Source of the DNA: Succinivibrionaceae bacterium UBA3769
GTDB taxonomy: Bacteria > Pseudomonadota > Gammaproteobacteria > Enterobacterales > Succinivibrionaceae
Reading direction: 5' to 3'
DNA length: 9,242 nucleotides
Assembly: GCA_002372325.1 (NCBI GenBank)
Contig: DFFT01000019.1
Location: 1 to 9,242, forward strand
A model generated the notes under the pieces. That model was not told where the DNA came from, did no database searches, and worked only from the letters and a program-made list of their open reading frames with translations. The position numbers and the translations under genes were made by a program. Positions 6,109-9,242 of this stretch are shown piece by piece; the first letter of the stretch is position 1, and every line of letters begins with the position of its first letter.

Positions 6109-6172
6109 ATCTCGCCGGCTTTCTCAGAAGTATCGGGGAACCCTGTTTTGCCGGAAGATGATTTCGGGTGAT

Positions 6173-6217
6173 TTGAAAGGATTTGTAGTGAAAAGAATAG
6201 TTGTGAAGGGAATTGTT
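6173..6217 (+). repeat. Three imperfect 15-bp tandem repeats ending at the DUF416 ribosome binding site
   Basis: TTGAAAGGATTTGTA, GTGAAAAGAATAGTT and GTGAAGGGAATTGTT are contiguous. Copies 2 and 3 differ at three positions; copy 1 differs from them at four or five. The third copy holds the GAAGGG ribosome binding site, and the first two contain weaker purine stretches at the same phase. Confidence 0.45.
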
Positions 6218-6222
6218 TTAGC

Positions 6223-6813
6223 ATGATTTTCGGGGAAAAGTTTTACCGTCTTCTTGATGAAATGAGCATCTGGCAGCAGTCTCTGTTTGCTTTGACGCTG
6301 GCCGCGAGGATGAGTCCCAATCTGTATCTTTTTTGCAGTCTGGAGCATCATGACGCTCTTCGGGATGCCTTCCGGGCGGCCTTTGATGCCCTGTGGGTCT
6401 ATCACACGGACAAAAACAATCACATTGATCTGGAACTGGTTCAGGAGGATCTGGAAAAGGTAATGCCGGTGCCGGATCCGGACGGTTCCTACGGCGCTTA
6501 TCCGGCCTTTGATGCCTGTCAGGCTCTTATTCTGGCTCTGGAGGCCATTACCGTTAAAAACGGCGATGAAGCCCTGAATGCCAGCAATATCTCTGTCTGC
6601 ACCGTGGCGAAGTTCCTGGAGGTGCAGGAGGATGAGGTTTTTTCCGACGATGAGCTCCGGGAGAAGCCGCTTATGGAGGAGGAGATGAATTTTCAGGTAG
6701 AGCTCCTGTCCCGGCTTCGCCGCAAAAGAGAACCCGGATGGATTCATGAGCTTTATGAAGAGTTCCGCAGTGTTCCCTGTTCCAATATCGGCATCAGTCT
6801 GGATGCTGAATAG
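6223..6813 (+). CDS. DUF416 family protein (YjaG-like)
   Basis: This 196-residue cytoplasmic protein matches the DUF416/YjaG family of gammaproteobacteria in length and motifs. The N-terminus ends in IWQQSLFALTLAARMSPN (Trp17, then a helical stretch ending in R-M-x-P-N). The hallmark PDPDGSYGAYPAFDACQAL follows at about 83-101. Then come a TVAKFLEV segment, an acidic ELREKPLMEEEMNFQ stretch and the terminal SNIGISL. It is acidic and helical, with no signal or TM segment. The biochemical role of the family is unknown. In E. coli yjaG lies by hupA and not far from purHD. Here purD is also near, but hupA is not adjacent. GAAGGG (6205-6210) is 12 bases from ATG 6223. No in-frame upstream start is better. 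Confidence 0.92.
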   Translation: MIFGEKFYRLLDEMSIWQQSLFALTLAARMSPNLYLFCSLEHHDALRDAFRAAFDALWVYHTDKNNHIDLELVQEDLEKVMPVPDPDGSYGAYPAFDACQALILALEAITVKNGDEALNASNISVCTVAKFLEVQEDEVFSDDELREKPLMEEEMNFQVELLSRLRRKREPGWIHELYEEFRSVPCSNIGISLDAE

Positions 6814-7039
6814 AGAAGGAGAGAGAAAGAGCAGAGAAAGAGCTTATGAGAGCAAAAGAGATGAGCTGAGAAAGGGCGTTGCAGAAAAAACGTCCGACAA
6901 ATGAGCCCCGCGGAGAATGAGAGCAGGGGAGTCCGAGCATAGGAAGTCCGCCGCTCTCCCCAAAGTTTCGTCTGCCTTTATCTTTTCTCTTCTCTCTTCT
7001 CTTCCCTTCCCTTCCCTTCCCTTCCCTTCCCATTCCTCC
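6814..7039. other. Purine/pyrimidine-asymmetric convergent intergenic region
   Basis: The left third (6814-6880) is almost pure purine on the plus strand (GAGAAGGAGAGAGAAAGAG...). The right part (6977-7039) is almost pure pyrimidine. The two are partly complementary and could form a long imperfect stem. A GC hairpin lies between (GGGGAG near 6927 with CTCCCC near 6955), but no clean T-tract follows in either direction. No gene is supported. Confidence 0.5.
7001..7031. repeat. (CTTCC)6 pentanucleotide microsatellite
   Basis: Six perfect CTTCC copies (7001-7030) plus one base. Read on the minus strand, this gives six GGG tracts with AA loops immediately after the tauE stop (7040), a strong potential G-quadruplex in the tauE 3' UTR. 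The pyrimidine tract extends left to 6977. Such tracts slip readily, so copy number should vary between strains. Confidence 0.9.
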
Positions 7040-7816
7040 TTAGAAGTGCTCCCAGCTTTTCCAGAGGAGGAGCACGCCGCTCAGAATCATAATGCTCTGG
7101 AACAGCTTCTTAATAAGCGCCGCATTCACCTTTTTGATGATCATGGTGCCGGCAAATCCTCCCAGAAAAGCCCCCAAGGTCAGCATGGGCACCCAGACCC
7201 AGTGGATCACGGCTACGGTTCCCAGAGTAAAGGCCCCGATAAAGTTCCATAAGAGGGCGATAAAGATCATGGAATGATGAATCGCCTTTTTGATGTCCTG
7301 CTTGAACCACATGACCAGCACCATGATGCCGATAAGTCCGGCCCCGGAGGAAAAGGATCCTGAAAGCATGCCGGTGAGGGCTACCCAAATACCTCCCAGG
7401 GCATAATCCCGTCTCGTAAGCTCGGCTTCATGGTTTTCCAGACCGAAATTCTTTCTTCTGATGGAGTAGATCACCGAAGCTATGGTGATAATGCCCAGAA
7501 TAAGCTCGGCGATCCAGTCGGCCACTAAGGTGACCAGGCAGGATCCCAGAGCCACTGCGGGACAGCCGATGAAAATCATTTCCGCGGCAATGGTTCTGTT
7601 GATGCTTTTAAGTTCGTGGTTTCGGGCATAGGATCCCAGTCCCAGCGCCACCACGGCTACCTTGTGGGTGCCCAGAGCCTCGGTAAAGCCAAGTCCCAGG
7701 AAGATCAGCACGGGAAGCTGCACGAAGCCGGCGCCGCCCCCGGAGAGGGAGGCCAGGATATTGGCGATAAATCCGGTAAGAAAAAGGGTTATCTGTTCAA
7801 TGACTGTCTGGAGCAT
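7040..7816 (-). CDS. TauE/SafE family sulfite/anion exporter-like permease
   Basis: A 258-residue polytopic inner-membrane protein of the TauE/SafE (DUF81) family, whose members move sulfite, sulfoacetate or related organic anions. It shows the family's two-fold repeat. Each half has a Gly/Ser-rich signature in the membrane: SLSGGGAGFVQLPVL (about 25-38), then EALGTHKVAVV; and GMLSGSFSSGAGLIGI (about 149-164), then KKAIHHSMIF. About eight hydrophobic segments are visible, joined by a cytoplasmic loop (SIRRKNFGLENHEAELTRRD). The frame is open to a TTG at 7909, but ATG 7816 is chosen because AGGA lies five bases upstream and the extra 31 residues are polar and unlike the family. The length is typical. 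The gene has its own leader, separated from purD by a terminator. The substrate cannot be told from the sequence. Confidence 0.92.
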   Translation of the reverse strand: MLQTVIEQITLFLTGFIANILASLSGGGAGFVQLPVLIFLGLGFTEALGTHKVAVVALGLGSYARNHELKSINRTIAAEMIFIGCPAVALGSCLVTLVADWIAELILGIITIASVIYSIRRKNFGLENHEAELTRRDYALGGIWVALTGMLSGSFSSGAGLIGIMVLVMWFKQDIKKAIHHSMIFIALLWNFIGAFTLGTVAVIHWVWVPMLTLGAFLGGFAGTMIIKKVNAALIKKLFQSIMILSGVLLLWKSWEHF

Positions 7817-7836
7817 ATGGTTCCTGCTATCTTCCG

Positions 7837-7860
7837 CCGCCGGTACTTGTCTCCCGGCGG
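7837..7860 (-). promoter_or_regulatory. GC hairpin just upstream of the tauE ribosome binding site
   Basis: CCGCCGG (7837-7843) and CCGGCGG (7854-7860) form a perfect seven-pair, all-GC stem with a ten-base loop. It lies 12 bases upstream of the AGGA that serves ATG 7816. In the mRNA it would sit beside the ribosome landing site. Confidence 0.4.
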
Positions 7861-7871
7861 GGCATTCCTGC

Positions 7872-7897
7872 TGTTTATTGCTGCTATTTATTGCTGC
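7872..7897. repeat. Tandem 13-bp repeat in the tauE upstream region
   Basis: TGTTTATTGCTGC (7872-7884) and TATTTATTGCTGC (7885-7897) are contiguous with one mismatch. They read GCAGCAATAAAYA twice on the tauE strand, 56-81 bases before its start. This is where a promoter or operator would lie. Confidence 0.5.
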
Positions 7898-7914
7898 ATA
7901 GCGCCTCAAAAATA

Positions 7915-7937
7915 AAAGACAGCGCGAGGCTGTCTTT
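7915..7937 (-). terminator. Intrinsic terminator of purD
   Basis: AAAGACAGC (7915-7923) pairs perfectly with GCTGTCTTT (7929-7937) around a five-base loop. On the minus strand it is followed by TTTATTTTT, a classic terminator about 34 bases after the purD stop. On the plus strand TTTCTT follows, so weak bidirectional action is possible. It isolates tauE from purD transcription. Confidence 0.85.
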
Positions 7938-7970
7938 CTTAACGCGTTTTTTCTTCTTTGGCGCGCGGGC

Positions 7971-9242
7971 TTACTTCTTCTCGCGGTTTATGGCCCGGTA
8001 GGCGATATCATGGCGATAGAACATCCCGTCCCAGGAAATGGTTTTTGCTAAAGCGTAGGCCTTTTCCTGAGCCTCGGATACGGTATTCCCGAGAGCAGTG
8101 GCGCAAAGCACCCGGCCGCCGCTGGTTACCACCTTGCCGTTCTCCATGCGGGTGCCGGCATGGAAGATCTTGGTATCCTGAGGAAGAGCGGCATCAAGCC
8201 CTGAGATAACGTCTCCCTTCTTCGGCTTCACGGGATAGCCCTGAGCGGCCAGTACCACCCCCACAGCAGGACGGGGATCATAGGCGGCATCGCCGTTCTC
8301 GAGCTCTCCGTTTACTGCCTTGAGACAGAGCTCAGCAAGATCGCTCTTCATTCTCATCATAATGGGCTGGGTCTCAGGATCCCCGAAGCGGCAGTTAAAC
8401 TCAATTACCTTGGGAGCGCCGGAACTGTCGATCATAAGACCGGCGTAGAGAAAGCCCACATATTTGCTGCCTTCTTCCTTCATGCCGTTAATGGTGGGGA
8501 AAATAATCTCGTCCATGACCCGCTGATAAACCTCCCGGGTTACCACCGGGGCGGGAGAGTAGGCCCCCATGCCGCCGGTATTAAGGCCGGTGTCGCCGTC
8601 GCCTACTCTCTTGTGATCCTGGCTGGTAGCCATGGGAACTACGTGTTCGCCATCGGTCATGACGATAAAGGAGGCTTCCTCGCCTTCCAGGAAATCTTCA
8701 ATAACCACCCGGGATCCGGCAGCCCCGAAGGCATTTCCGGACAGCATGTCCCGGACGGCGTTTTCCGCAGTTTCCAGATCCATGGCCACGATAACGCCCT
8801 TGCCGGCGGCGAGGCCGTCAGCTTTTACCACCACGGGAGCCCCGTGGCTTCTGAGATATTCCAGAGCCGGTTCCGTTTCAGTGAAGGTCTGGTATCTGGC
8901 AGTGGGGATATGATGTCTTTCCAGGAAATCCTTGGTGAAGGACTTGGATCCCTCCAGCTGGGCTGCGGCTTTAGAGGGTCCGAAGATTTTGAGACCGGCT
9001 TCCGTGAAGACATCGGTGACGCCCATAACCAGCGGGGCTTCCGGGCCCACAATGGTGAGATCAATGGCGTTCTTAACGGCGAAGTCCCGGAGGGCGGTGA
9101 TATCCTCGGCTCCGATGGCGACATTTTCAACCTTGTCTTCTCTGGCGGTGCCGGGATTGCCCGGAGCAACAAATACTTTGCTGACCAGCGGGGATGCGGC
9201 TGTCTTCCAGGCCAGGGCATGCTCCCGGCCGCCGCTTCCGAT
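7971..9242 (-). CDS. purD: Phosphoribosylamine-glycine ligase (GARS), 5' end beyond the window
   Basis: The second enzyme of de novo purine synthesis joins phosphoribosylamine and glycine using ATP. The frame stays open through the window's right edge; the GTG at 9050 is internal. The 423 visible residues start IGSGGREHALAW, which normally lies about five residues from the initiator, so only a few codons are missing. Visible features are the N-terminal PRA-binding GSGGREHA, VGPEAPLVMG, the ATP-grasp lysine loop VVKADGLAAGKGV (about 138-150), DHKRVGDGDTGLNTGGMGAYSP (about 209-229), the metal-binding EFNCRFGDPETQ (about 281-292), and the C-terminal VVLAAQGYPVKPKKG and TSGGRVLCATALG. All expected catalytic features seem intact and the length is normal. 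In enterobacteria purD follows purH; that gene, if present, would lie just outside. An intrinsic terminator follows the stop. Confidence 0.97.
   Translation of the reverse strand: MGSGGREHALAWKTAASPLVSKVFVAPGNPGTAREDKVENVAIGAEDITALRDFAVKNAIDLTIVGPEAPLVMGVTDVFTEAGLKIFGPSKAAAQLEGSKSFTKDFLERHHIPTARYQTFTETEPALEYLRSHGAPVVVKADGLAAGKGVIVAMDLETAENAVRDMLSGNAFGAAGSRVVIEDFLEGEEASFIVMTDGEHVVPMATSQDHKRVGDGDTGLNTGGMGAYSPAPVVTREVYQRVMDEIIFPTINGMKEEGSKYVGFLYAGLMIDSSGAPKVIEFNCRFGDPETQPIMMRMKSDLAELCLKAVNGELENGDAAYDPRPAVGVVLAAQGYPVKPKKGDVISGLDAALPQDTKIFHAGTRMENGKVVTSGGRVLCATALGNTVSEAQEKAYALAKTISWDGMFYRHDIAYRAINREKK

Larger units (their letters stand above)
5660..6222. other. 563-base divergent intergenic region, structured, no confident gene
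   Basis: This separates mepM (minus) from the DUF416 gene (plus) and must hold both promoters. It contains a GCGATC direct repeat (5710-5723), a bulged dyad overlapping a tandem 15-mer (5731-5776), a TTGACA (5827-5832), a short ORF with a consensus ribosome binding site (5919-5951), a long-range GC stem (5957-6028), a small hairpin (GTTTCC/GGAAAC near 6068-6083), a G-quadruplex-compatible run (6077-6108) and a tandem 15-mer (6173-6217). The longer open frames here (5681-5896 minus, 5849-6034 plus, 6012-6224 minus) lack ribosome binding sites and protein-like sequence. Confidence 0.6.

Noticed and set aside
6101..6226. 41-codon Arg-rich frame ending ATGA over the DUF416 start
   Set aside because: The Arg/Gly richness simply reflects G-rich DNA and the repeats; no convincing Shine-Dalgarno. 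Coupling by ATGA is noted but insufficient.
6124..6747. 207-codon open frame antisense to the DUF416 gene and its leader
   Set aside because: It overlaps a recognised conserved gene, has no recognisable domain, and its repeated segment is just the complement of the 15-mer repeats.
6794..7033. 79-codon minus frame starting right after tauE with AAGGAGG
   Set aside because: The ribosome binding site is one base from the ATG, too close. Both ends are low-complexity repeat translation and it ends over the DUF416 stop.
7817..7909. N-terminal extension of TauE from TTG 7909
   Set aside because: The extra 31 residues are polar, start at a rare codon within the terminator flank, and ATG 7816 has a well-placed AGGA.

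Overview
The window reads as ordinary chromosome of a Gram-negative bacterium, most likely a gammaproteobacterium. The supporting genes are a GNA1162-type outer-membrane lipoprotein pair, an OapA/LysM-M23 (MepM-like) murein hydrolase, a YjaG-like DUF416 protein and purD. My impression is of an Aeromonadales/Succinivibrionaceae-like organism, but the sequence alone cannot fix this. I see no transposase, integrase, CRISPR array, rRNA or tRNA.

Layout. (1) 1-723, plus strand: the tail of an unidentified gene (3-122), then a tightly linked acidic hypothetical protein (start probably GTG 124) that contains a GGWHTHY motif. (2) 724-1131: a gene-free leader. (3) 1132-2237: two one-base-overlapping lipoproteins, DUF4810 then DUF799/GNA1162-like, closed by a clear intrinsic terminator (2294-2330). 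The CsgG-like gene often found in this cassette is absent from the window. (4) 2461-3687: an unrecognised membrane protein with a duplicated [zinc ribbon - two TM] layout. Two possible tiny ORFs follow it, each with a good ribosome binding site. (5) 3860-5659, minus strand: a large MepM-like M23 endopeptidase with a long TolA-like Ala/Glu/Lys/Arg coiled coil inserted between its two LysM/OapA-type modules. (6) 5660-6222: a 563-base divergent intergenic region rich in structure: a dyad with a tandem 15-mer, a possible leader peptide, a long-range stem, a potential G-quadruplex and a second tandem 15-mer. (7) 6223-6813, plus strand: DUF416/YjaG family. (8) 6814-7039: a purine-rich then pyrimidine-rich convergent intergenic region with a (CTTCC)6 microsatellite. 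(9) 7040-7816, minus strand: TauE/SafE transporter. (10) 7915-7937: the purD terminator. (11) 7971-9242, minus strand: purD, missing only its first few codons at the window edge.

Functionally these are mostly independent units: outer-membrane lipoproteins, cell-wall remodelling, anion export and purine synthesis. The hunt found no convincing new multi-gene system. The items most worth checking are the zinc-ribbon membrane protein with its trailing mini-ORFs, the structured mepM/DUF416 divergent region, the pentanucleotide repeat after tauE, and the possible toxin-immunity style pair at the left edge.
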